This document shows positions 16,208-23,021 of a DNA stretch of 64,000 bases, one piece after another. The notes under the pieces were generated by a model. The model searched no databases, was not told the DNA's origin, and saw only the letters and a program-made list of their open reading frames with translations. A program made the translations under genes and the position numbers. Source of the stretch: Pelomonas paludis. Its GTDB lineage: Bacteria > Pseudomonadota > Gammaproteobacteria > Burkholderiales > Burkholderiaceae_C. The DNA is taken from positions 496,001 through 560,000 of the forward strand of contig NZ_JBDPZD010000002.1 in the NCBI RefSeq assembly GCF_039872745.1, given 5' to 3'. Every line of letters starts with the position of its first letter. Position 1 is the stretch's first letter.

Positions 16208-16768
16208 TCAAGGGAGTTCGGTCACTTCACCGGTCGGGATGGGGTCAGGGTCGCCGCCCCCGGCTGCAGCGGCTTGGGCCAGACGGCGTGCGCGCGCGGC
16301 CTCGCGGCGTTCGGCGAAGAACTGGCGCAGCAAGGCGGCGCTGCCCTCTTCGAGCAGACCGGCCTGCACGGTGGTGTGGTGGTTGAGTTGGGGAATGCCG
16401 AAGAGATCGACCACGGACCCGGCCACGCCCGTCTTCGGGTCGCGCGCCGCAAACACCACGCGCTTGAAGCGTGCGTGCATCAGCGCCATCGCGCACATGG
16501 CGCAGGGCTCCAGGGTCACGAAGAGCTCGCACTCGGGCAGCCGGTAGTTTTCCAGCAAGGTGGCCGCGTGGCGCAGTGCCACGATCTCGGCGTGGGCCGT
16601 CGGGTCGTGCGTGGTGATGGGGCGGTTGTAGCCGGTGGCGATCACCTGGCCGGCCCGCATGATGACGGCGCCGACCGGCACTTCACCGACCAACCAGGCG
16701 TTCTGAGCCTGGTCGAGGGCCAGCCGCATCGCGTACTCGTCAGCGGGGGAGAACGGGGCGTCGGCCAT
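16208..16768 (-). CDS. tadA: tRNA-specific adenosine deaminase
   Basis: TadA converts adenosine to inosine at the wobble position of tRNA-Arg(ACG). The 186-aa protein has the zinc and catalytic motif HAEIVAL (His59, Glu61) and the second zinc site PCAMCAMAL (Cys89, Cys92). FGIPQLNHHTTVQAGLLEE is typical of TadA C-termini. The ATG at 16768 gives MADAPFSPADEYAM; the frame continues upstream but into the divergent DUF72 gene, whose start is only 24 bp away. Confidence 0.94.
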   Translation of the reverse strand: MADAPFSPADEYAMRLALDQAQNAWLVGEVPVGAVIMRAGQVIATGYNRPITTHDPTAHAEIVALRHAATLLENYRLPECELFVTLEPCAMCAMALMHARFKRVVFAARDPKTGVAGSVVDLFGIPQLNHHTTVQAGLLEEGSAALLRQFFAERREAARARRLAQAAAAGGGDPDPIPTGEVTELP

Positions 16769-16791
16769 GGCCGCCAGTGTAGGCTTGCCCC

Positions 16792-17826
16792 ATGCAGGAC
16801 GATCTGTTTGGCGATGCCGCCGATCCGCCCAAGCCCACCACTCAGCCAGTGAAGCCGGCGACGCGTTCGCGCAGCGTTCAGCCCGCGCCGCCCGACGCCG
16901 ACGAGCTGTCACTGGCGTCTCAGCTCCCGCCCTTGGTCCACCTTGGCTGCTCCAGCTGGAGCTACCCCGGCTGGACCGGCACCGTCTGGGCCGAGCGCTA
17001 CAGCGAGACCCAGTTGGCCAAGCAGGGCCTCAGCGCCTACGGCCAGCACCCGCTGCTGGGCGCTGTCAGCATCGACCGGGGCTTCTACCGCCCGCTGGCG
17101 GCCAGCGAGTTCGAACGCCTGGCCCAGCAAGTGCCCGAGAGCTTTCGCTTCACCGTCAAAGGACCGAGCTTCGTGACTGACGCGCTCGTGCGCGGGGAAC
17201 GTGGCCAGGGCGAATCCCTGAATCCTGGCTTCCTGGACGGCGAGCTGGCGCGCCGCGAATTCGTCGAGCCCGCCATCGAAGGGCTTGGGGCCAAGCTCGG
17301 GGCGCTGGTCTTTCAGCTCAGCCCCCTGCCGCCCCAACTGCGCCGCCGCATGCCCGAGCTGCTGCAGCGCCTGGACACCATGCTGGCCGCCCTGCCCCCA
17401 CTGCCTCAGGGTGTGGTGGCCATCGAGGTGCGAGACCCGCAGTGGCTCTGCCCCGAGTTCGCAGCCGTGCTCAAGACACGCGGTGCGCGCTACTGCCTGG
17501 GCCTGCACCCCAAACTGCCGCCGATTGACGAACAACTGCCTCTGCTCAGGGCGCTGTGGCCCGGCCCATTGGTCTGCCGCTGGAACCTGCACCGCAAGCA
17601 TGGCGCCTTCGGCTACGAGGATGCCGTGGCCGAGTACGGCGAGTTCGAGCGCATGCAAGACCCCGACCTGGAAACACGCCAGACCCTGGCCCGCGTCATC
17701 CGCGCGACGGCCGAAGCAGGCCAGCCCTGCTACGTGACCATCAGCAACAAGGCTGAAGGCTCGGCGCCCTGGAGCGTGCGCGAGCTGGCGCGTGCCGTCG
17801 TCAGCGAGTCAGTTGCCGGCGGCTGA
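16792..17826 (+). CDS. DUF72 (YecE-like) domain protein
   Basis: This 344-aa protein has a TIM-barrel-like DUF72 domain after an N-terminal tail of about 45 residues. HLGCSSWSYPGWTGTVW near 48-64, SIDRGFYRPLAASEFERLA and FRFTVKGPSF match the family, as does YVTISNKAEGSAPWSVRELA at the end. The function of DUF72 proteins is unknown. Its start is 23 bp from that of divergent tadA, and TAGGCT at 16780-16785 is a possible -10 seven bases before the ATG, suggesting a leaderless message. The stop overlaps the small membrane-protein gene on the other strand. Confidence 0.85.
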   Translation: MQDDLFGDAADPPKPTTQPVKPATRSRSVQPAPPDADELSLASQLPPLVHLGCSSWSYPGWTGTVWAERYSETQLAKQGLSAYGQHPLLGAVSIDRGFYRPLAASEFERLAQQVPESFRFTVKGPSFVTDALVRGERGQGESLNPGFLDGELARREFVEPAIEGLGAKLGALVFQLSPLPPQLRRRMPELLQRLDTMLAALPPLPQGVVAIEVRDPQWLCPEFAAVLKTRGARYCLGLHPKLPPIDEQLPLLRALWPGPLVCRWNLHRKHGAFGYEDAVAEYGEFERMQDPDLETRQTLARVIRATAEAGQPCYVTISNKAEGSAPWSVRELARAVVSESVAGG

Positions 17827-18048
17827 CGCAGCCGCCTCGGCCGTGCGCCGCGCGGCGTCGTCCAACGCGCCCTGCACTTGCTGGCCCACGTCCTTAGGGC
17901 GGATGGGGCCGCCCGAAGGCGCACCACTGGCCGCCGTGGCCGGCGCCGAGGCCGCGGGCGCCTTGTGGACACCCAGTTGCTGCTTGACCAGCATCAGGAC
18001 GATGGCCGCAACGATCAAAAGGCCGAGCAGGCTGAACATGGCGCGCAT
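17809..18048 (-). CDS. small single-span membrane protein, function unknown
   Basis: This 79-aa protein has one hydrophobic helix at about 4-22 (MFSLLGLLIVAAIVLMLVK), then an Ala/Pro/Gly-rich stretch and a short helical tail rich in Ala, Asp and Arg. I do not recognise a family. It lies 29 bp after the tail-sheath stop on the same strand and could be cotranscribed with it. Its last 18 bp overlap the DUF72 gene on the opposite strand. Confidence 0.6.
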   Translation of the reverse strand: MRAMFSLLGLLIVAAIVLMLVKQQLGVHKAPAASAPATAASGAPSGGPIRPKDVGQQVQGALDDAARRTAEAAASAAGN

Positions 18049-18077
18049 GACGAAGACCGGTGGGGTTGGAACAAGGC

Positions 18078-19892
18078 TCAGGATACGGCCTGCGTCGTGA
18101 ACTGGCCCACCCGGAAGATCACGAACTCGGCCGGCTTCACCACCGCCACCCCCACCAGCGCGATCAGGCGCCCAGCATCCAGGTCGGCCTGCGTCATGGT
18201 CGTGCGGTCACAGCGGACGAAGTAGGCCTCCTCGGGCTTGCTGCCCAGCAGCGCGCCGTTGCGCCACTGGTTGAACAGAAAGTCCTCGACCGCCTGGCGC
18301 ACCTGGGCCCAGAGCGGCTCGCCATTGGGCTCGAACACCGCCCACTGTGTGCCCAGGTCGATCGAACGCTCCAGATAGTTGAACAAGCGCCGCACCGACA
18401 CATAGCGCCACTCGGGGTCATTGCTCAAGGTTCGCGCGCCCCAGACGCGCAGGCCGCGCCCCTCAAAGCGCCGCAGCAGATTGATGCCCTCGGGGTTGAG
18501 CAGCTCCTGTTGGCCCGTCGCGAAGTTGAACTCCAAGGCCAGCGCGCTCTGCAGCAACTCATTGGCCGGCGCCTTGTGCACGCCGCGCTGGACGTCGGTG
18601 CGCGCACAGATGCCCGCCATCAAGGCCGATGGCGGCAGGCGCAGCGCCGGCTCGTTGGCCGCCACGGCGGGCACATCCACCCACGGTGCGTACAGCGCCG
18701 CGCGCGAGCTGTTGAGCCCGGCGCGGAAGGCGCGCAGCGCCGCCACGTCGGCACGCGGTGGCGGGTCGATCAGCGCGAGCCGGTAGCGCTGCGCCTCGGC
18801 ATGCGCCACCAAGGCCTGGGCCAGCGGCAGCGCCTCGTCGGCCGCACGCGGCGAGCACAGCAAGGCCACGGGCGCCGCAACCTGGCTGATGGCGTCGAGC
18901 TGCGGCGTGCCCGCCAAGCGATGCAGGCCGCTGCGGGGCTCGGCGCTGCCGGCATGGTCTGCCGGGCCGGGGCGCTGGCCGTCATGCCCACCGCTGAGCG
19001 TCATCTCCAGCCGCAAGCCGGCCACCAGCTCAGACAGTGTGGGGTTGGCCGGCAGGCCTTGGGCCAGCAGCCAGCGCAGCCAAGCGAGGCCGTCACTGGT
19101 GTCAAGGCCCCGCGCTTGCAACAGACACACCGGCGCGTCGCCGGACTCGGGCGCTGTGCGTGCCGCCAACTCGCCCAGGCTCAGCGCCGACAGCTGCCCC
19201 AAGGCCGGCCCAGCCGCGCTTTGCAAGCCAAGGTCCAGGCGCAACGGCCGCAAGCTCGTCGCCGCGCTCAGCGGCAGGCCCTCGGGCGGCGTGGCCACAC
19301 CCTGCAGCCGCCAGGTGCCAGCAGCGTCCTGCTGCAAGCGCGCACACCCGCCCAGCAGACCCCCTCCCACCGGCCACCCAGGCCCCTGCACCAGCACCAC
19401 ATCGCCGGGCCGCAGTCCTTGCGGCGCCGCGCCCACCAGCAGCTCGGCCCCCAGGCTCAGACGCCACTGCAGGCGGCCGTTGCCCAGCCGGCCGGGGTAG
19501 CGCGCCGCCCAATGCACGACTGAGCCGGCCGCGTTGACGCTGAGGCGCGCACGCCCATCGCCCTGTGCACCCGGCACAAACACCCGCGCCACATGGAGGC
19601 GCAAACCGCCTTCCGCAAAGAAGGCCCGCACCGCCGGCCACAGGCCGGGCGTGCTGCTCGGCCCCGCACCACCGGGCACATCACCGGGCGCCGCCGCGTG
19701 CTGCAAAGGCAGAGCTGGGCCGAAGAGGCGCTCAAACTCCAGCAAGCTCGTCACCAGCGGCGCGTCACCCGTCACTGGCCCATAGGCGCAAGCCCCCACA
19801 AAGCCCGCCGTCGAGGTCTCGACGCCCTCGATGGACTTGGCGCGGAACGACACCTCCTCGATGAACACGCCAGGGGCGAGGTACTCAGGCAT
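18078..19892 (-). CDS. phage/contractile-injection-system tail sheath protein
   Basis: This 604-aa protein starts MPEYLAPGVFIEEVSFRAKS, the hallmark opening of tail sheath proteins of phage-like contractile systems, followed by STAGFVGACAYGP and LLEFERLFGPA. RYPGRLGNGRLQWRL near residue 139 is the usual sheath ARYPG-x-GN pattern. The C-terminal sheath domain, from SALMAGICARTDVQRGVHKAPANE to FVRCDRTTMTQADLDAGRL and the last strand FVIFRVGQF, is intact, so polymerisation seems possible. No tube, baseplate, spike, terminator or ATPase gene is nearby. The frame continues upstream of 19892 but lies over the divergent thioredoxin gene. It could be a remnant or a component of a system encoded elsewhere. 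Confidence 0.88.
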   Translation of the reverse strand: MPEYLAPGVFIEEVSFRAKSIEGVETSTAGFVGACAYGPVTGDAPLVTSLLEFERLFGPALPLQHAAAPGDVPGGAGPSSTPGLWPAVRAFFAEGGLRLHVARVFVPGAQGDGRARLSVNAAGSVVHWAARYPGRLGNGRLQWRLSLGAELLVGAAPQGLRPGDVVLVQGPGWPVGGGLLGGCARLQQDAAGTWRLQGVATPPEGLPLSAATSLRPLRLDLGLQSAAGPALGQLSALSLGELAARTAPESGDAPVCLLQARGLDTSDGLAWLRWLLAQGLPANPTLSELVAGLRLEMTLSGGHDGQRPGPADHAGSAEPRSGLHRLAGTPQLDAISQVAAPVALLCSPRAADEALPLAQALVAHAEAQRYRLALIDPPPRADVAALRAFRAGLNSSRAALYAPWVDVPAVAANEPALRLPPSALMAGICARTDVQRGVHKAPANELLQSALALEFNFATGQQELLNPEGINLLRRFEGRGLRVWGARTLSNDPEWRYVSVRRLFNYLERSIDLGTQWAVFEPNGEPLWAQVRQAVEDFLFNQWRNGALLGSKPEEAYFVRCDRTTMTQADLDAGRLIALVGVAVVKPAEFVIFRVGQFTTQAVS

Positions 19893-19976
19893 GCGGCACT
19901 CCTCGTTGCAATGAGCCCGGATCGTAGGCAGGCCACGGGAAATAATCGCGCATCCGCTCCCCCCTTGTTTGCCCAC

Positions 19977-20312
19977 GTGCCCGCCTCGCTCGACCTCTTC
20001 TGCCTCTGCGCCGCCTGGTGCCGCACCTGCGACGAAGCCCGCCCGCTGCTCGCCAGCGTGCTGGCCGACCCTGAGCTGCAAGGCCGCGTGCAAATGCGCT
20101 GGGTTGACATCGAGGACGAAGCTGACGCCCTGGGCGACTACGACGTCGAAACCTTCCCCACGCTGCTGATCGCCAGCAGCGGCCAGGCCCGCTTCCTTGG
20201 GCCGGTTGAACCCCGCGCCGCAGCCATCCGCGGCTTGTTGCTGCGTGAGTTGCAAGCCGCCGGCACGCCGCTCGACGCCGACGCACAAGCCCTGCTGCAC
20301 CGACTCGGCTGA
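19977..20312 (+). CDS. thioredoxin-like protein
   Basis: This 111-aa protein has a thioredoxin fold with active site WCRTC (Cys15 and Cys18), strand-forming QMRWVDIEDE and the cis-proline segment VETFPTLLI. RTC between the cysteines differs from the usual GPC, so redox potential or partner may differ. Length equals a bare thioredoxin domain, with no signal peptide. A GTG at 19977 is taken as start; a TTG at 19965 would add four residues. It is divergent from the tail-sheath gene across 84 bp and precedes the arsR operon. Confidence 0.78.
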   Translation: MPASLDLFCLCAAWCRTCDEARPLLASVLADPELQGRVQMRWVDIEDEADALGDYDVETFPTLLIASSGQARFLGPVEPRAAAIRGLLLRELQAAGTPLDADAQALLHRLG

Positions 20313-20327
20313 CCCGACAGAATTTAT

Positions 20328-20343
20328 TCAACCAATTGGTTGA
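20328..20343. promoter_or_regulatory. upstream ArsR operator candidate
   Basis: A perfect 16-bp palindrome, TCAACCAATTGGTTGA, overlaps the first four bases of the -35 box of the arsR promoter. Its half-site TTCAACC (20327-20333) is repeated in the downstream palindrome. The two centres are exactly 40 bp apart, four helical turns on the same DNA face. Confidence 0.75.
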
Positions 20344-20368
20344 CAGTCGCCTCGTGACACCCTACATT
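20340..20368 (+). promoter_or_regulatory. sigma70 promoter of arsR operon
   Basis: A consensus -35 TTGACA (20340-20345) and -10 TACATT (20363-20368) are separated by exactly 17 bp. Transcription would begin near 20375, one base before the arsR ATG at 20376, so the message should be leaderless. No Shine-Dalgarno is present. Confidence 0.75.
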
Positions 20369-20384
20369 CAACCTTATGGTTGAA
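20367..20384. promoter_or_regulatory. downstream ArsR operator candidate over the start codon
   Basis: TTCAACC (20367-20373) and GGTTGAA (20378-20384) form an inverted repeat around TTAT. It begins inside the -10 box and contains the arsR ATG (20376-20378). Binding here would block RNA polymerase directly, consistent with autorepression. Confidence 0.75.
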
Positions 20385-20762
20385 CATATCACCCCCCCGC
20401 AGCTCGACGCCGTCTTCCACGCCCTGGGCGACGCCACCCGCCGGCAGATGCTGGCCCGCCTGGCCGAGCAGAGCGAACAGACCGTCAGCCAGTTGGCCGA
20501 GCCCTTCGACATGTCGCTCGCCGCCGCGTCCAAGCACATCAAAGCGCTGGAGAGCGCCGGCCTCGTCCAGCGCGAAGTGCGCGGCCGCAACCACCTGTGC
20601 CGTCTGCGCCCCGCCCCGCTGGCCGACGCGCATGCCTGGCTGTCCAGCTACCAGCGCTTCTGGGCGCAGCGCCTGGATGTGCTCGAAGCCCTGCTGATGA
20701 ACGACACAAGCACCCCTCACACCACCACGACCGCCACCAAACGCAAAGGCAAGACCCAATGA
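20376..20762 (+). CDS. ArsR-family winged-helix repressor
   Basis: This 128-aa regulator has the ArsR fold: LDAVFHALGDATRRQMLARL, then helix-turn-helix SQLAEPFDMSLAAASKHIKA at about 38-57 and the wing REVRGRNHLCRL. No metal-binding CxC or DxH pairs are visible, so it belongs to the non-metal ArsR group. That group is very often paired, as here, with an AHSA1/SRPBCC gene. It probably represses its own operon through the two palindromes that frame its promoter. The stop overlaps the next start in ATGA. The C-terminal tail is Thr/Lys-rich and likely disordered. Confidence 0.92.
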   Translation: MVEHITPPQLDAVFHALGDATRRQMLARLAEQSEQTVSQLAEPFDMSLAAASKHIKALESAGLVQREVRGRNHLCRLRPAPLADAHAWLSSYQRFWAQRLDVLEALLMNDTSTPHTTTTATKRKGKTQ

Positions 20763-21298
20763 ACACCCGCCACTTTGAAACCGATCTCGGCCACGTTGAC
20801 GCCGACCTCACCCTGCACATGCAGCGCGTGCTGCCCGGCCCCGTCGAGCGCGTCTGGCGCTACCTCGTCGAGCCCGACCTGCGCCGCCAATGGCTGGGCG
20901 GGGGTGACTCGCCTGCGGGTCTCGATCAGGAGTTCGAACTCATCTGGCGCAATGACGAGCTGACCAACCCGCCCGGCGAGCGCCCTCCCGGCTTCAGCGA
21001 AGAGTTCCGCATGCAGTGCACGGTGCTGGAGTTCGCACCCCCGCACCGCCTGGCCTTCACCTGGTCCAACACCGGCGCCGTGCGCTTTGAGTTGAAGCCC
21101 CAGGGCGAGCACGTACTGCTCTCGCTCACCCACGAACGCCTGGCAGACCCGGCCCGCGTGCTGATGGTGGGCCCGGGCTGGCATGCCCACCTCGACCTAC
21201 TGCGCGACCGTGTCAGTGGCGGCAGCTCGCCCGCCTTCTGGCCCACCTGGCAAGCCCTGCGCGAGCGCTACACCGCTCGCCTGCAGGCCACCGCCTGA
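20759..21298 (+). CDS. AHSA1/SRPBCC domain protein
   Basis: This 179-aa protein of the START-like superfamily (AHSA1 group) has LHMQRVLPGPVERVWRYLVE near residues 20-39, the typical first strand and helix. WLGGGDSPAGLDQEFELIW and the C-terminal helix FWPTWQALRERYTARL also fit. These proteins have a deep hydrophobic cavity for small ligands; the natural ligand is unknown in almost all bacterial cases. It is translationally coupled to the ArsR regulator, so its ligand may be related to the inducer (inference). Confidence 0.88.
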   Translation: MNTRHFETDLGHVDADLTLHMQRVLPGPVERVWRYLVEPDLRRQWLGGGDSPAGLDQEFELIWRNDELTNPPGERPPGFSEEFRMQCTVLEFAPPHRLAFTWSNTGAVRFELKPQGEHVLLSLTHERLADPARVLMVGPGWHAHLDLLRDRVSGGSSPAFWPTWQALRERYTARLQATA

Positions 21299-21314
21299 GC
21301 GAGGGAGACACCGC

Positions 21315-21665
21315 ATGCCCCGCCACCTTGGCAGTTGCCACTGCGGCCAGGTGCGGTTCGCTGTCGATGGCGACATCGACAGCGGCCTCGCCTGCAACTG
21401 CTCCATCTGCTCGCGCAAGGGCTCGCTGCTGTGGTTCGTGCCGCGCCAGCAGCTGAGCCTGCTCACGCCCGAGTCATCCTTGAGCACCTACAGCTTCAAC
21501 AGCCACCGCATCCGCCACCGCTTTTGCGCGCGCTGCGGCATCCACCCGTTTGGCGAAGCCCTCAGCCCTAAGGGCGAGCCCGTGGCCGCCATCAACCTGC
21601 GGTGCATTGAGGACCTGGACCTCGCCAGCGTGCCCGTGCATCAGTTCGACGGCAAGGCGCTGTAG
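21315..21665 (+). CDS. GFA family (CENP-V/GFA domain) zinc protein
   Basis: This 116-aa protein has the GFA zinc-binding pattern: CHCGQV near 8-13, CNCSICSRKGS near 32-42 and FCARCGIHPFGE near 73-84. The family is named after glutathione-dependent formaldehyde-activating enzyme, but most members have no proven activity. ATG 21315 is preceded by GAGGGAG. It is 16 bp after the AHSA1 gene and likely the third gene of the arsR operon. Confidence 0.88.
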   Translation: MPRHLGSCHCGQVRFAVDGDIDSGLACNCSICSRKGSLLWFVPRQQLSLLTPESSLSTYSFNSHRIRHRFCARCGIHPFGEALSPKGEPVAAINLRCIEDLDLASVPVHQFDGKAL

Positions 21666-21801
21666 CCAGGGTTTGGCCCCGGGGTGAACACTACCCGCCG
21701 TAGCCCGCGACTGCTAGCGACGGTTCCAGGGCAGCCGCCTTCGTTCCCCCGCTTGTTCCCCCAGTAAGGCAGCCGTACCCCTGCAGATGTCGGGCGATGG
21801 C

Positions 21802-21828
21802 AAAAAAAGGCCCGCACGCGGCGGGCCT
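21802..21828 (-). terminator. Rho-independent terminator after the toxin-antitoxin operon
   Basis: AGGCCCGC (21808-21815) pairs with GCGGGCCT (21821-21828) around ACGCG. On the minus strand the stem is followed by a T run (plus-strand A 21802-21808). It lies 17 bp after the antitoxin stop. Confidence 0.88.
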
Positions 21829-21845
21829 CTTCGTCCTTACGCAAT

Positions 21846-22259
21846 TCAGGCAGCGAGGCGGCCTTCGTCCTGACCGGCAAGCGATCCAGCCATTTCCTCG
21901 GCTGCAGCAGCCGCTTCTTCTGCTTGGCGCGCGAGATCTCGCTCGATCTCCAGCTCTTTCTGACGCCGCACAGCCTGATCCCTCAGGATTGCGCGCTTTT
22001 CAGCGTCAACAAAGCGCTTGCAAATCTCGCGGATCAGCGGTTGATACCCCATGCCGTTCAGTTGCGCGATCGCCTTCAAATCGCGCACCAACTCCTTGGT
22101 GAAGCGAATGGAGATCGGATGCAATTCGAGGAGATCGTCGACTTTGGTCGACTCCTCGGCTTTGCGGACGTGGGCTGGATCGTTGCCAAGTGCGCCAGTG
22201 GGCCCCCAGTCATCCGCCGACGCTTCAATTCGAGCGAGCAGATCTTGGTTAATGGGCAT
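21846..22259 (-). CDS. CopG-family (ribbon-helix-helix) antitoxin
   Basis: This 137-aa protein has a central ribbon-helix-helix-like segment, HPISIRFTKELVRDLKAIAQ then LNGMGYQPLIREICKRFVD (about 45-85), typical of CopG-family antitoxins that bind operator DNA as dimers. The C-terminal 50 residues are Glu/Ala/Arg-rich, likely a coiled coil, and probably hold the toxin-binding part. ATG 22259 has AGGAG seven bases upstream. It follows the toxin gene by 10 bp, the reverse of the commonest order, and the operon ends at a strong terminator. Confidence 0.8.
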   Translation of the reverse strand: MPINQDLLARIEASADDWGPTGALGNDPAHVRKAEESTKVDDLLELHPISIRFTKELVRDLKAIAQLNGMGYQPLIREICKRFVDAEKRAILRDQAVRRQKELEIERDLARQAEEAAAAAEEMAGSLAGQDEGRLAA

Positions 22260-22269
22260 ACGTTGACTC

Positions 22270-22557
22270 CTAGTGTGCAAGTGATTCGAAAAGGTCTTGT
22301 ATGGTCTTTGAAGCTGGATAAGCGGACTTCAGATAAACGTTCTCATCGTCTTCCACGTACACAATCTTGAGCAGCTTCCCGAGGTGCGTCTCAGACACAA
22401 ACCATCGCGTCGGTGGGTCAGTTCGATGCTGCTCTCGGTCATCTTCGGCGACCCTGCCACATCGATTAAGAAAGCACTCTTGCACTTCCCGCTCGGTGAC
22501 CGACCCGTGCGATGGGTCACCGATCTTGGCGCGAATGTTTGGCGAGATGATGAGCAT
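22270..22557 (-). CDS. putative toxin of a type II toxin-antitoxin pair
   Basis: This 95-aa protein has ISPNIRAKIGDPSHGSVTER, VQECFLNRCGRVAEDDRE and THLGKLLKIVYVEDDENVYL. It resembles a small family often found beside CopG antitoxins; I recall members carrying the doubtful label ADP-ribosyl-(dinitrogen reductase) hydrolase. Size and the strand-rich C-terminus suggest a RelE-like fold, but this is inference, and the catalytic residues are not certain. ATG 22557 is preferred because the longer frame upstream runs through AT-rich operator DNA. It is the first gene of the operon. Confidence 0.7.
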   Translation of the reverse strand: MLIISPNIRAKIGDPSHGSVTEREVQECFLNRCGRVAEDDREQHRTDPPTRWFVSETHLGKLLKIVYVEDDENVYLKSAYPASKTIQDLFESLAH

Positions 22558-22565
22558 GTACAAAT

Positions 22566-22575
22566 TGTATATACA
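22566..22575. promoter_or_regulatory. TGTATATACA palindrome 1 (toxin-antitoxin operator candidate)
   Basis: A perfect 10-bp palindrome lies 8 bp before the toxin start. It is identical to a second copy 79 bp farther upstream. It overlaps AT-rich sequence that could hold the -10 box. It is a likely site for the CopG antitoxin. Confidence 0.55.
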
Positions 22576-22644
22576 GAAGCGCTTCACCCCTTCTCGCTTG
22601 GGACTTCTACCTCGGAAGCCGCTACTCCGTTCGAGTTCGCCTAC

Positions 22645-22654
22645 TGTATATACA
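22645..22654. promoter_or_regulatory. TGTATATACA palindrome 2 (toxin-antitoxin operator candidate)
   Basis: This is the second identical copy of the palindrome, with its centre 79 bp upstream of the first. Two copies would let the antitoxin bind cooperatively or by looping. Confidence 0.5.
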
Positions 22655-22887
22655 AAGGTACCAATCCGCCTTTGGATTGGGCCAAAAAATGGTGCGAAAC
22701 CGTCCCCTTGTTCACGGGGTGCTACATCGCGACAGGCATCTGCTGTATGGATGATCAGCAATCAATCACAGCACGCCGCTTGGCGCATTGAAGCGCGCAA
22801 TCGGGCAGCACTCATTCGGGTGAAGTAGCAACGGTGTTGATCTGCCTGGACGCCTGAGACGTCTTGCGTTGCTCTGATTTTCTAGTT

Positions 22888-22964
22888 TGGCCTGCCCGGA
22901 GGGACTCGAACCCCCGACCTGCTGCTTAGAAGGCAGCTGCTCTATCCAGTTGAGCTACGGGCAG
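22888..22964 (-). tRNA. tRNA-Arg (anticodon TCT)
   Basis: This is a 77-nt cloverleaf with acceptor stem CTGCCCG paired with CGGGCAG, then U8-A9, D arm GCTC...GAGC and anticodon stem GCTGC/GCAGC around loop CTTCTAA. The T arm has GTTCGAG, followed by discriminator G and an encoded CCA. It reads AGA codons, which are rare in a genome this GC-rich. The toxin-antitoxin islet lies on its 3' side. Confidence 0.96.
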
Positions 22965-23021
22965 TGCAGGCGCGGGATTATCCGGTGGGGCAGGCGCGGT
23001 CTGCCGCAGAATCTCGCGGCC

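Larger units (their letters stand above)
22558..22887. other. AT-richer control region between toxin gene and tRNA-Arg
   Basis: This 330-bp stretch holds two identical TGTATATACA palindromes and is visibly AT-richer than the rest of the window. Open frames across it on the plus strand match no family and have poor codon use. No integrase or repeat of the tRNA 3' end is seen. Confidence 0.5.

Noticed and set aside
22384..22791. 135-codon plus-strand frame across the toxin gene and its control region
   Set aside because: It lies antisense to the toxin gene and over the operator palindromes, with no family match.
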